Shown piece by piece: positions 29,911-41,625 of a stretch of 64,000 nt of DNA (the stretch's first letter is position 1; each line of letters begins with the position of its first letter). This DNA is from Helicostylum pulchrum. Its lineage: Eukaryota; Mucoromycota; Mucoromycetes; Mucorales; Mucoraceae. The position numbers and the translations under genes were made by a program. The notes below the pieces were generated by a model, which was not told where the DNA came from, ran no database searches, and saw nothing but the letters and a program-made list of their open reading frames with translations. The DNA is taken from positions 673,681-737,680 of the forward strand of contig JAIXMO010000010.1 in the NCBI GenBank assembly GCA_025677825.1. Reading direction: 5' to 3'.

Positions 29911-32900
29911 CTATCGGGTGGCGCACACCCGAGCCATATGAAGAAAAATTGAACGGATATTCATACTGGCCATATGATCTCTATCCCACCGTGTATCACA
30001 AGTAGAGCATTTGAGTACAGGGTGGATTTTTGAGCCAGAGTTGTTTTTTTCATTCAAAGTTGTTCTGGTTTGTGTGGAATCTGAGCTATGAAATAGTAAA
30101 GATTCAAAAATAAAATAAAAACACAAAAGATACAAGAAAGTAATCAGTCGCAAAAGCAGATAAAAGTTTTATTTACGTGAAAAAGGTAGAGGTTTATATA
30201 GCTTTTTCATGTCTGAGTTTACAGATAAAATAAGTGTGTTTGTACCACGCTAAAGTGCCACACTTTCCATATCTAATTTCCTGCCGTGATTATATAATCC
30301 AGTCTTTCGGACAAGACATGCAATTATAGAAATCCTCTAATCCTGTATCCAGACATCAGTTATTACTGGGCGATGTTGATAAGGCTTAGTTAAAATAAAT
30401 ATGTATTAGTCATAATGGTTAAAGTTGTGAGATAATCAAGTATGTGTAAATATATATGAGAATATATATCTGTATATATGCTTGATCACATCAGTTTGAC
30501 ATCTAGGGCATATTTGTGAAATCAGATATTCGTCAACCATTACAACATAAGTCAGTGCTTTTTTGTTTCTTTCTCGAGCAAATTTAATTAAAGCTTCTTT
30601 AACAACTTTTGTAGGAGCGGGTACATTTCCTCTCAAGTTACCGAACGTAGCAGCACCAAGAGCAATTACAATATATTTTTATTTGTTTCTTCTGGTCTAT
30701 CTGCAGGTGCAGTCTGCTTCTACTTTTTGGTGCTGTTTTCGATTGTCATATGGTTGGTGGGATCATACTTTTTACTTCCCGCAAATAAACGTTTAGATAT
30801 TTCTGATAGTGCTTGCTGTTTTTTATATAGTTACGAAATTTAAGCTTGTTGAATCTTAAATTGCGGTCGTAATACAGAGTCATATTAACAAAATTATTAA
30901 ATATGTAACTTGCAGCAACATTAAACAGATTTAAAGAATTAGTCTTTAAGGACGACCTAGCGGAGATAATAGCTCTTTCCTCGGCATCACCTCTAGCAAT
31001 CTTTCCTCGAGTAATTCTAGCTTTCTTAAACCCGGCAAGCTGATAATATTCATTGGTTGTGGTTCTTCTTATTATATGACTTTCTATATCACTACCATCA
31101 GCAGCAACAAACACATCTCGCAAACCTGGATCTACTCCCCATACAGTTGCAGAAGATAAGTCAACCTTTAAGGAAACATCGGACGGTGTAAGAGGTAAAG
31201 AGTAAGCAGGAACAGGCCTATCACAAATAAATTCGATACCAACACCATCAGTACGAAGTGCACCCGTAAATCCTTTTCTGTTATCAGGACTATTTAACTG
31301 GTCAAGTGATTCAAATCCAATCTTAATCATATCAAAAGCCTCTCAACACAACTGCGTCATACTTTTTGTTGGTATGTTGGTAATTCCATGATTTTTCAAC
31401 AATTTTGCCAGCGCCACTCGATTAAAAGGAATATGGCGCATTTGCATACTATACAAAGGAATCATTGTAAATAAGCTTGCTCCTCTAGGATCGGTGTACT
31501 TTTCAGGTCGGAATGTATTGGTAGCAACAGAATCTCTTGTCTCTTCAACGAAGCGATCTAAGGAAGACTTTTCTTCGACAGAAAGATCTTGACGCGTTCT
31601 TCTTTGATCAGTATCACGATTGGCTCGATTGGGCTTGTTTATGTTTGTAAAGCTTCGAGTTACAAACTTCGGTTTACCAGCTCTAATATTGATAGCCTCT
31701 TGTATATGATGTTCTAAGGTTTTTTGAAATTTTCTTGGAAGATCCACTAGTCTTACTAACTCTTTTACTTTTCTATGTATAAAACCTCTATTCGCTTTCT
31801 TTTTAGGTACGTATTCTTTAATAGAATCAACTTGTTCCATTCTTTGTAGGATATGATAAAACCAAGGCAAGTATAGGTGAGGTCTAGTTCCAACATTAGC
31901 TGTAGTTAATGGCAATGGACCCATCAAACGTGCGCTTTCAATTTTCTATCTAGTTATAATTGCCTTTTGAGGTTCAGTAAGATTCATAGATTCTTTGTAA
32001 GTAATATTAGTATTATTTGAAACACTATCAAACATTCGTTCAGCCAGTTCTCGTTTATGAGCCGTTGAGAAGGAAATGCGAAATTCAGAAAATGTTGAAG
32101 ATAAACTTGTAAAGAAATATCTTAAAGAACTCTTCTTATAATTATCGGCGACATAGTTATGAATCAGCGCTGAATAGCTCCTAATAACCTCAGTAGCGGT
32201 AGTAGTAAATCCTTGAGAATGAAACCTTTCAGGAATATAAGTGTCGCCCAGCATCTCTTTAAAACGATTGAAACTTTCTACTACATCCGGTAACGCCTTA
32301 GTTCCTAGATTCATCACAAGGGAAGAAAAGTCATAAAGAAACGTATGTGTCAACGAAGGAATTGGCATATCATCATTTAAGAGTTCAAGAACAAAGAAAT
32401 TTACAAACAAAGAAGTGGCGGAAGTTACATCTCTACAATGTGATACAGTTTTTTGAACGGCTGCACAAAACGAGGTATTGACTTCTTCATTAGCTAGATT
32501 AATAGTATTTTTGAAACTTGTTTTAATAACAAAACGAGATTTTTTTTTTTTTTGGCTTTCGCAAATGCTTTTCATGACGACGACAGTTTTTGTTGGCCAT
32601 ACTTGCATGTCCTGGTGTATCACAGTCCTTACAAGCTCTTTTCTTACTAGTAAGATACTTTGGTCCTACTTCTTTTAAAGCGGCAGCCTTAGCAGTAGCC
32701 CTTTCGGTTTTTTTCTTCATTCTTTCGGACATCATACTCGAAACAGATTCAGCACCTTCAGAAAAGATAGAGCCTTCTCTTGAAGAAAGTGTCGCGCCTT
32801 CAGCAAATATGTCAGTGACGCCTATTTTTTTTTTTAATTAATTTATGATACAGATATATATACTTATAATTTATCAATAAAAGAACACATACCAGTTGAC

Positions 32901-33388
32901 AATGCCATTGACTGAGCCGTTTCAGGGCGTGCTAGTATATTTAGTCTTTCGACATTAGAACCGCTTAGTTGAGAAAGAGAAACATATGAAGGTAAATGGG
33001 GAAGAGGAGGAGGAGGTGGTGGCGGCTCAAGAAGAGCGGATGTGCTTGACTCGCCTATAGACCATCTCACCGGTGGTCGCTGTCGGAACCCTGCCAATGC
33101 ATCATCCTCGATTTCTGAGCCTTGCTTAGATTTAATGGCTTGCTCAACGTACGAAGTATCTTTCTCTGATAGTATAAGTAGAGTAAGATACTTGAAGTAA
33201 TGGTTAATTTTATTAATGTTAAGTACCTTTCCCTTTTTTTTGAATTTTTCGTACAGGTTCTTGGTTATTTTCTGAAGGATCTTCTTCAAATGGTTCTGTC
33301 GTATATAGTTAGTAACTAGTATTAATGGGTATCACATAAAAATCAATAAATTCTTAAACCTACCTTTTTTTCTCTTGGGCGGGGCCAT
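29911..33388 (-). pseudogene. Decayed Fanzor (eukaryotic TnpB-like) gene
   Basis: N-terminal exons splice cleanly: 33364-33388 (MAPPKRKK), 33227-33295, 32893-33165, then from 32821. A Cys/His motif CKDCDTPGHASMANKNC follows. All three RuvC-like blocks survive: VWGVDPGLRDVFVAADG (Asp at 31130-31132), YVVMVDEYLISQICPRC (Glu at 30529-30531) and CSTCDTRWDRDHMASMNI (Asp at 29977-29979), with the two CxxC pairs of the zinc ribbon. This order is diagnostic of TnpB/Fanzor RNA-guided nucleases. Disruptions: a 14-A run (32540-32553) one base out of frame, in-frame stops at 31946-31948, 31343-31345, 30697-30699 and 30679-30681, frameshifts near 30770-30830, and ~370 bp between the zinc-ribbon halves. 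It is therefore a pseudogene, or a gene damaged by assembly errors. Confidence 0.8.
29914..29932. other. 7-bp perfect hairpin at the Fanzor stop codon
   Basis: TCGGGTG (29914-29920), loop GCGCA, CACCCGA (29926-29932). It overlaps the last codons of the Fanzor frame. In TnpB/Fanzor systems the guide RNA is encoded overlapping the nuclease 3' end, so a hairpin here is of interest, but it could equally be chance. Confidence 0.45.
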
Positions 33389-33599
33389 ACTTTGTAAATA
33401 AAGAAAATAAAGAGAAGATCATCAAATTTACCTTGCATTTTATATTCGTTGTTGAGTTTAGAATGATAAGCATACAAAACCGTACATTTTATAATGATGT
33501 ATTACATTATTATCGAGATTTAATTAGATATTTTCTTGTAATATTTAGCTACAGATGTCTTAAGGGCTACCGCACTTACTTTTTGGAAGCTATTATAAA

Positions 33600-34396
33600 C
33601 CAATGAAATATCACCTCTTAAGGACTGCCACATTTTTCGAAACACAATCGTTATCTAGACCCTTTAAACTAAGAAAGCTAATAAGAAAGACAACGTGCAT
33701 AGACGATGTCGTAATTAACGTTCCCGAGAACCTAATCATTGTTCCTGTTTGTTTACCTTTCTTATCATTGACATATTGGCTATGTTTTACAATAATCAAC
33801 TTTAACCCTTATCGTTAATATCGAAGTGGATTTTAATCTTCATATCAGTCGTTCTCGAGGCTGGTCTAAGAAAGGAAAACCCGCCAAATCTATTGTTCCT
33901 ACCTCTCGAGGTACTTCCATTACCGCCTTAGGGGCAATAACAGCTCAAGGAGTAATTGATATATCTCTTAGAAAAACCATTACAATTGCAGGTAGTAAAA
34001 AAAGAAAAGCCGATGAGAGCGTTGTAACAACAACAGCTAGAATTGGAACTCGAACAGAGCATTATTTGAGTTACTTAAGAAAGGCGATAGATGTTTTAGA
34101 TAAGAACAATTTAAAAAGACATTATATCTTTATGGATAATGCTCTTATTCATAAGCCTGAAAAAGTAAGAAAATACATTGAAGATAGAGAATATAAATGC
34201 CTTTTTTAAACCCAATAGAAGAGTATTGGTTGAAGGTAAAGTTTGGTATAAAAGAGAAGCATTTGATAACGGAGAAACATTAACTCCTAGAACTTTGAAG
34301 GCATGCTCAGAAGTAACTCTTAAATATTGTCAAGGTTGGATTAGGCATTATATATCATTTTTTGATCGTTGTTTAGCTTTGGAAGAAAAACTTTGA
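33600..34396 (+). pseudogene. Dead Tc1/mariner-type transposase
   Basis: Reads VDFNLHISRSRGWSKKGKPA, then YIFMDNALIHKPEKVRKYI, a frameshift near 34205, then FLNPIEEYWLKVK and a C-terminal ISFFDRCLALEEKL. These are the first-Asp, second-Asp and Glu blocks of a third transposase family, unlike both others in the window. The N-terminal third is only traceable as fragments from about 33600. No terminal repeats were found. It closes the right side of the mobile-element island. Confidence 0.75.
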
Positions 34397-34531
34397 TTCA
34401 ATTTAATTTCCAAAAATAGTTTTGAACTTTTCCCAAAAATAGCAGCCATTTTTTCCCAATAGCTGTACTTTTTCTCAATAACCTATAAACCCGGTTTTTT
34501 TTTATTTGCCAAGGAATTTTAGTTTTTTTTT

Positions 34532-36216
34532 CTAAGCTAATAAAGTTTGGATATCTTTCATGTGTTGCGCAGTCTCTGGTTGATCCTCCACAAACAGTTT
34601 CAAATAAGGTTTCTCAATTGCTTTTAAAACACGTTCTGACGAAACAGGAAGTTCACTTGCGCTCATAAACTGCTTTAAAAACACCATGACAACAGATACT
34701 GTCTGAGCCGCAGGAAAACCGTTTGTCTCCGTAATCAAGTACTTTTGCTCTAACCGCGAGAGCAACACATCAAGGTAAATATCTGCAGTCGGCAACTGCG
34801 ACGCCAACAAGTCGATGATTTTAAACACTTTTTCTCGCACCTGTTGTTGATCGTTGTTATTGATATAGACCACCATCAAGTAGTGCATGATTTTCTTGAT
34901 ATTCTTTACTAGATCATTCATCTGCGCATACTCTAAAAATAAGCGCAGTGTGTCTAAAGCTGTCATTTGTCTCACCGTGATGAAATCCGTGCTTGCCTCA
35001 AGTAAATGAACTAAACTTTTATCAAAACAAACATGAACCAACTGTTTTAACCCTAAATTTTACATTAGTAAAAAAAAACCTTATATATAAACTTTAAAAT
35101 TTTACCTATTGTCTCTGATAGTTTATCATCTGTTGGTACTTCATGTATGATGTCAGCTTCAAACAAGTCACGCGTACAACTTTGAGCTACTTGATTTAAA
35201 CTAGACTTACAAGTGACTTGTACTGACGGCAGCTCGTCAAACAGACCGGAGAGTATAATAGGCAGGATGCGTTCACCGTACTGGTACCTGTCACGCGGAT
35301 CCCACTGACACAACAAATTGGCCAGCGCCTTGAATAAGTGGTCTCGCACTAGTGGCGAGTGATCGTAAATCAACGCGGGTACAATGGGCTGTCTATCCAA
35401 CACTTGCTCGTACTCGAACAACAGATGCATGCCCTTGGCCGAGGCTAATAACACGGCCTCTACTGATTTGATGCCCAGCACACGTACGGCGGTATGCTTA
35501 TGCACCAACAACGGGATGGTTAAACGCACCATGCGTTCGCACGCGTAGTCCGTGGCCTTGCACTGGGTCTGCGCGTACACGATGATTAACTTGGCGGCAC
35601 GTTTTACCACTTCGGCAAAGGCGTCGTCTGTTGCGGCGTGTACAATGTCCATCATCAACTCGCTTTCGGTGACTGAAATTTTCAGGTCGTTCAGTTTGCG
35701 GGTGAGCGTCACACACAGGTCCATCCAGGCAGCGCGGATCTCTTCTGTGGGCTCTCCTTTTAAGCGGGTGAGCGTTTGAGTGAATAGTTTTTCGACTACG
35801 GATGAGTCAATGCCTCCCTTTTGACATTTTTCAATAAGGCTGTTTTTACGTATTTAATAGGCGGTCAGAAAAAATAAATAATATATGAATTTTACCTGTC
35901 GAGAATACCAACCGTTTGCTCTCGGACGCTTTCGATAGCACTTTGGGTACAGACAAGTAAAGAATCGATGAGGTGGGCAAGGAGTTCACAAGCTGCAGTC
36001 TCGGCGTTGGTCCATGTCGTTATTTGCAAGGTTTCTTTTTTGACGGCTTCAATGGCTCGTCTTTTCACAGGTCGATCTCGCGTACTGGTGTCTGCTAATG
36101 TTGACAAGTAAGGGTTTAAAGTCTAGGCAAGAAAAGTGTGTAAGTCATTTTTAATAGAGATGAACTTTTTTTCTGCAAGTTACTTTAATGACAGTTTCTG
36201 TATTTTCGTTTGACAT
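34532..36216 (-). CDS. HEAT-repeat protein, possibly DNAAF5/HEATR2-like
   Basis: Four exons, 36184-36216, 35896-36122, 35106-35839 and 34532-35052, all GT-AG and in phase, 504 residues. The chain is a series of amphipathic helix pairs typical of HEAT repeats (e.g. RMVRLTIPLLVHKHTAVRVLGIKSVEAV). The segment LFKALANLLCQWDPRDRYQYGERILPIILSGLFDELPSVQ resembles, piece by piece, the C-terminal half of dynein axonemal assembly factor 5 (DRYxxxxxLLPLLLSGLxDEVP). That protein preassembles axonemal dyneins in ciliated cells, yet mucoralean fungi have no flagella, so either this is a retained relic with a new role or another HEAT protein. Human DNAAF5 is considerably longer (about 855). Confidence 0.5.
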
Positions 36217-37404
36217 TTGTTCAAATGAGGAGAAAATAAAAAATAAAAAAAGTTTTTTTTTTTTTTTGTTAAACTGAGGTTTAAAACAAGGTAACGGACC
36301 ATCTGTGTTTTCCTTTGCTTCGATTTTTTGAAGCAACAAATAAATACAAAAGGAGTAAAATCACTTTAATTGGTAAGATTTTTCCGTGGAACCTGAAGAC
36401 CAATTTATTAAAACGAGGATTTGTAAGAAAGATGACTGGACCCATTGCGTGCGTGTACTTTGTAAAAAGGAACAAGAAGAAAAATGATTTTCTTTTAGCC
36501 CGGGTTTTCTTTTTTGGTGAGTTTCCATGGATTCTTTGCTACAGTAAAACCAATCAATTACTTATAGTGATTTTACTATTACGAGACGGTAACTTGTAAA
36601 GGCGTAATTGATGTAATCATTATGAAAAAGTGGCTGCAAAATCTATTTAGGTTATTTTTGAGCACAACAAATAAAATATACGACCATATATTTACTTATT
36701 AAACGATTTTGGATTAATTTTCTTTTTTGAATTCATATATTCAATCTTGACAAAAATATGTGTATTATATGTATTTTATATGTAAAAAAAAATAAAATAA
36801 AATAAAAAAAAAGGTAAATTAAATATGTTTTTTAGTTTTATTATGAATAGAATGATTAGAGTTGTCTACCTTTTTCCTTTTATTCTATTCACAAATAGAG
36901 TAGCGACACGTGATTCATGTCATGTATAAAATGCATACCCAATAACTACTAAAAACAGATTTTTTCCGCAAAGAGTGTTCATCTCTCACAAGAAAAAACT
37001 GTGAAACAACCAAAACGATGAAAAAAGAAGAAACTTGTTTATTATTGTTGTCAATAATACCAAATAAATTATACGGATATAAAGGGAATTTATAGCTCTT
37101 TTTTTTTTTTTTCGTTTTTTTAAAAAAAAAGGCCCCTCTTAAAAAAGTAATAACTTTATATGGTATATGAAGATCCCTTTTTTTTTAAAAAAAAACAACT
37201 GTTTTGATCGGGTTGGAGAAGTACAAGAAAGAACAGAAAAAAATTGGTTAAAAAAAGAAAAATGATTTTTCTCGGTATTCTTAATGAATTAAATTTCTTA
37301 GTTTGTATAAATCCTACTCTTTTTTCTTTTTTGTTGTTTCCTTTTCCTTTTTACCAATATTTTTCTTTTTTGACTACTTTTTTTTTTTTTTGTCGTCAGT
37401 CGTT
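36217..37404. promoter_or_regulatory. Divergent intergenic region
   Basis: About 1.2 kb between the HEAT gene (minus) and the AT-hook gene (plus). Short frames are shadows. Long T-runs precede the AT-hook gene start. No RNA gene or repeat is supported. Confidence 0.4.
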
Positions 37405-38292
37405 ATGAATCAAAAAGACAACACTAGAATGTTGCCTTCTATTTCAAACCTATTAATTTCTTCACCTTATACATCGGATGCACTACCACCACCGACAGTA
37501 AATTTATCACCCGCCTCACCATCGTTAAATGAGTATACCAAATCACCCGCCTCACCATCGTTAAATGAGTATACCAAATCACCTTTACCTCCACTTGAAG
37601 GAGATGATCCACCACAAAGATTACGTTTACCTTCTTCTTCTCCTCAACCACAATCGTTCATTACTAATAATAACAATACGAGCTGGAATACTACTTCACC
37701 TATTCTTTCTCATCAATCTCTTTCTCCGTCGTGTTCGTCCACCAGTTCGATATCATTTGAAGATGCTTCTTCAGTTTCCAATGAATCTTCACCTTCCTTA
37801 CCTACTTTAGAACATTTCCCTGCTGCACCAAAAACACGCAGTACTAGTAGTAGCAATAATAGTAGTAGTAGCACAAAGCCAATAGTATCACCGTCACCTA
37901 TACCAAATACACAAATCGTATTTGATTCCTCTGGACAACCTGTATTAAAAAGAAGAAGAGGTAGACCACCTACCTGTAATAATAACTTTGAAGGTGGAGG
38001 GTGGACATTTTTAACGCCTACAGTTTGGGATATTCATGTATCAGAAGAACAAAAAGAACGAGAATTGAAGGCGGATCATGATTTATTGGTCAGATCAAAA
38101 TTGCAGCAGCAAGTACATGTGTTGGATGACACAATGAGTGATTCGATGAACGCTTTCACCAATTCCAATATGGACACTCTTTTACAAATGCCCAGAAAAA
38201 AAAGAGGCAGAAAACCTAAAACTCATATCGCTGGTAACTCTTGCTTTGTTTGGAAAGATTTAACTTCCACAAGATCTTCTGCAAAGAAATAA
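37405..38292 (+). CDS. AT-hook DNA-binding protein
   Basis: Single exon, 295 residues from the ATG at 37405; the upstream frame is a Phe-rich translation of a T-rich leader. Two AT-hook-type motifs are present: RRRGRPP (about residue 183) and KKRGRKPK (about residue 266), which insert into the minor groove of AT-rich DNA. The rest is Ser/Pro/Asn-rich and disordered, with many SP sites that could be phosphorylated. A 36-bp exact tandem duplication in the DNA (37507-37578) repeats SPASPSLNEYTK. Chromatin-associated regulation is likely; the specific target is unknown. Confidence 0.75.
   Translation: MNQKDNTRMLPSISNLLISSPYTSDALPPPTVNLSPASPSLNEYTKSPASPSLNEYTKSPLPPLEGDDPPQRLRLPSSSPQPQSFITNNNNTSWNTTSPILSHQSLSPSCSSTSSISFEDASSVSNESSPSLPTLEHFPAAPKTRSTSSSNNSSSSTKPIVSPSPIPNTQIVFDSSGQPVLKRRRGRPPTCNNNFEGGGWTFLTPTVWDIHVSEEQKERELKADHDLLVRSKLQQQVHVLDDTMSDSMNAFTNSNMDTLLQMPRKKRGRKPKTHIAGNSCFVWKDLTSTRSSAKK
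37507..37578. repeat. 36-bp exact coding tandem duplication
   Basis: Two identical units encode SPASPSLNEYTK twice within the AT-hook protein. Exact identity indicates a recent duplication that kept the frame. Confidence 0.85.
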
Positions 38293-40151
38293 AACAAAAA
38301 CACGCTCCTTTGTACAAATACACCCAATTATGGAAAAAAGAGAACACCTGGAATTCAAAGAAAACCAACTTGTAACACAAAACTATTATTTATATGACAA
38401 AACAACTCACAAATCCTATGCTCACCTCCCTCTTTTTTTAAACTATATTTTCTCTACATGTAAATATTTTCTATTTTCTTTTTGTATGTATATTTAAGCC
38501 AATAAAATATCTTGCCTTCGTTTACAATACTCTTTCTTTTTTAAAATAAGAAAAACTGTCTATAAAGTACGCCCACGTGTAAGATATATAACTCCAATTA
38601 AAGAAAAATTAAAATTATTGTTTGCCTTGCATACATCATCTTAATACTTCTTATACAATCTTTTTAGCTTAATTAAAAATTCTCGCGGTTAAAAAGTCAC
38701 TTTTTTTTACTACTGCTATATACGCTGCTTAGCTATTATTATGATTCTATGCAGCTCTGTTTGAAGAGACCATTCCCGAGTTTCTCTGAAACTTTTTTTT
38801 TTTACAAAAAAGGATACTTGACGACATTAACGTTCGGGAAGGGGGAACAAAGCAAGATTGTTACCTTATCGCAAAAATAAGATTTACCTCACCGTATTTA
38901 CAAGATTCCTAAGAATGTTGACTACACGGCAAATCATGAAACAATGATGCAACAAATATTTACCTTTACTCACATGGCGGAAAGGCAAAAAAAAAAAAAA
39001 AAAAAAAAAAAACTTGAGGCTTTTGTTAAAAAATAAAGTATTTACTGTAAAAGCTTATATGCTGCTAGGGGAGGAGGACTTTAACCCTGCCAAGAAAAAA
39101 AAAGAATAATCCATACTGTTCTTCCAGTGAATTAAAAGCTGTCGTTAGTGACCTTAGAATCAGATTAGATTATTATACGTACTTACACACACACAAACAA
39201 CAACAATACAGCATTTTAAACAAACATGACAAGGGATTTTCTTTTGTTTCGAGAGAAAAGAAAATGACAGTTGTCTTTTTTTGTTGATCTTCATTTGTGT
39301 GTGTGTATATATATACGAACGTACAGCTAAATAGTCATTTGATTCGTTGCATTCACAACCGTATTATGTCTCAGTCCCGGTGGTTACGAAAGCCAGTAAA
39401 TTAAAGAACCTTCTCCTTTCAAATTGAATTCTATACTCTTCAATGACAGTTAACTTATTTGAAAATTAGGTAAACTTTTTTTTATTTTCTGTACATTTAA
39501 TGTAACCGTAAATTTGATTATGAAATGAAGACGCTGGTCCACTATATGACGGTGACAGTCCTCCCCTGTGCATTAATAAAAGATCATCCCTAACTACACG
39601 CAAAGGTAAAAAAAAAAAGGATGATGTACATATTTCTAAATGAAAAGTTGGCCTAGTTAAAAAAAAAGACACCAAGTAAAAAAAATATAATTTGTAATAA
39701 AGATGATTGATTATAAATTTATTAAAAAAAAAAAAAAAAAAAAAAAGAGTATTAAACAGATATAAACTCCAAGGTTATATTTGCAGTTGACTTCCTACAA
39801 TTTAAAATAAGTCATTACAAGACTTTGTTTTCAACATGAATTAAATACCTATAAGATTCGGGCACTTTTGAGCACGTCTGACAAGAAGTGCTCTTATGCA
39901 CGGCGGTTGCTTTAAGAAGCGCAATATCATTTTGTACTTGTTGTTACAACACAAAAAAAAAAAAGATGTTTCAACTTGTTTCATGCAACTTTTGCCTAAG
40001 CAAATAGCAAAAATGTTTTGAACCTCCTTTTTCAACCCCCCAAAATAAAATAAAACATACGCCCCCGTTTCCCTCTCCAAAAAGAATAAAATATCCCGAC
40101 TATAATGATAACTATACGTACGCGCAGGTGTTCTTTTTTTTTTTTTATTAT
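38293..40151. other. Long intergenic region rich in homopolymers
   Basis: About 1.9 kb between convergent genes. It contains A-runs of 20 or more near 38990-39011 and 39723-39746, a short CA run near 39186 and a short GT/AT run near 39297. No coding or RNA gene could be supported; the small frames are A/T-run artefacts. Confidence 0.4.
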
Positions 40152-40429
40152 TTAAGCATCGTCAGTATTATTAGAGAGTAAATGAGGTAAAGAAGGAGCA
40201 CCAGGTATAGGACGATTTAAAGCGATCTTCAAGTCTTGTTGATTAATAGGACAATCTTTATGCGCCATTAAAAGGGTTTTTAAGTTGATAAGTTCTTCTT
40301 GTAACGCATTTGCTTGCATATGATATTGTTCATTATCAGCAGCCAAATACTCGACTTTAGTTTGAAGGTTTTGTAACCATTGTTTCTTACGTTGTCTACA
40401 TTTTAAAGCAGCTATAATACACAGTAAGT

Positions 40430-40467
<38 letters not shown>

Positions 40468-41263
40468 CAACAACAATAAAAAATATTTTACCAATTCGAT
40501 TACGTTCTAAAAAGTTCTTTCGCTTTTCTTCGTCTTCTGGATCACCCATTGTTGTTGTTGTTGCTATTGTCTTTTGCTTTTTATTCGATGAACTGGATGA
40601 AGAAATACTGCTACTGTTTGATATCTTTCTTGAATGTTTTACTGCAGCTGGTGGTGGATTTTCATAAGAATGATTATAAAAAGTAGTAGTTTCGATTTCA
40701 TACTTTATTGGTCTTCTCACAGCTAAAAATAATACTGTAAATATACAAAATAATTAAATATAAATTAACGCTTTTTACCCGTTGTAGTAGGTCCTGGTAA
40801 CATGGAAGGTGATAGAATACCAGACCTTAAACTATCCCATTGATTTTCTAATGCATCCAGTCTAGTCGGTTTTGGATTATCAATCGATTTTACACTGGGT
40901 AATTTAGTAGTAGTATTGGTAGTTGTCTTTTGCATCTTGACTGTGGATTCGAAACTTTGCTCGAATGGATTAGGTTCTTCTTCAAGCTTAGTCGTCGGCA
41001 GTGGTGCATAAGTCGGAAGGAATACCGCTCCCTCGGCTGAACTAGATCCTGAATTATTATTTTTCTCGGCTAATAAATCTGTTCAAGTCAATATTATATA
41101 CAACACATACAAATTTTTTTATTTTTTTGTTACTCGTACCAGGCGTAGTGTTGCTATCTAATAATACATTATTCGTATAAACTATTTGGTCCATAACTGG
41201 TTGCGCTGGTGTTGTTTGTGCACCTAATAAACTATACGCTTCACTTATACTTGTCGTAATCAT
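40152..41263 (-). CDS. ATF/CREB-type bZIP transcription factor
   Basis: Four exons, 41140-41263, 40779-41078, 40492-40722 and 40152-40411, in phase, 304 residues. The C-terminal bZIP is clear: the basic region KRKNFLERNRIAALKCRQRKK followed by W and a leucine zipper (LQTKVEYLAADNEQYHMQANAL). The basic region is split by the last intron. The motif EEEPNPFEQSFE in the N-terminal half resembles the conserved block of fungal Atf1/Aft1 factors. Such factors act downstream of Sty1/Hog1-type stress kinases, binding CRE-like TGACGTCA sites. The last intron carries a (GT)n microsatellite. It shares a 362-bp divergent promoter with TAF10. Confidence 0.88.
40445..40467. repeat. (GT)n microsatellite in a bZIP-gene intron
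   Basis: About 11 GT units preceded by a TA run (40431-40444), entirely inside the intron that splits the bZIP basic region. A length change here could influence splicing, which is speculation. Confidence 0.85.
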
Positions 41264-41625
41264 GATTATGTATGTAGAGATTAATAAAATATTTTTTTTT
41301 TAAAAAAATTAAAAAAAAAAAAAGAAAAAGGAGTGTTGTATCAATTTCGTGTCGTACCTGATGATGATTAAAAAAAAACTAATCACGTGATATTCCAAAG
41401 AGAGAGAGAATCCTTTTTCTTAATTAAAAAGAAAAAGAGATATTAAAGCAAAAAGTATATTCTTTAAAAACAAGGATTACAGAAAAAAGCTCCTCGTTTT
41501 TTTCTGCTGTAAAAACATTTTATTCATTCAAACAAATCATACAGAAAAAATAAAAGCAAATAAAATGTGACCTTTTTTTACAGGTTACAAAACCCTTTTT
41601 CTCTTTTTATTTCCCTTTAAGCAAT
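41264..41625. promoter_or_regulatory. Divergent promoter of bZIP and TAF10 genes
   Basis: 362 bases with several A/T tracts. A sequence aatcacgtgat near 41390 contains a CACGTG E-box core, a plausible binding site for bHLH or related factors. Confidence 0.45.

Noticed and set aside
31343..32623. Treating the Fanzor pieces as separate genes
   Set aside because: Consecutive pieces are in the same frame separated only by single stop codons (31946-31948, 31343-31345), and the blocks occur in Fanzor order.
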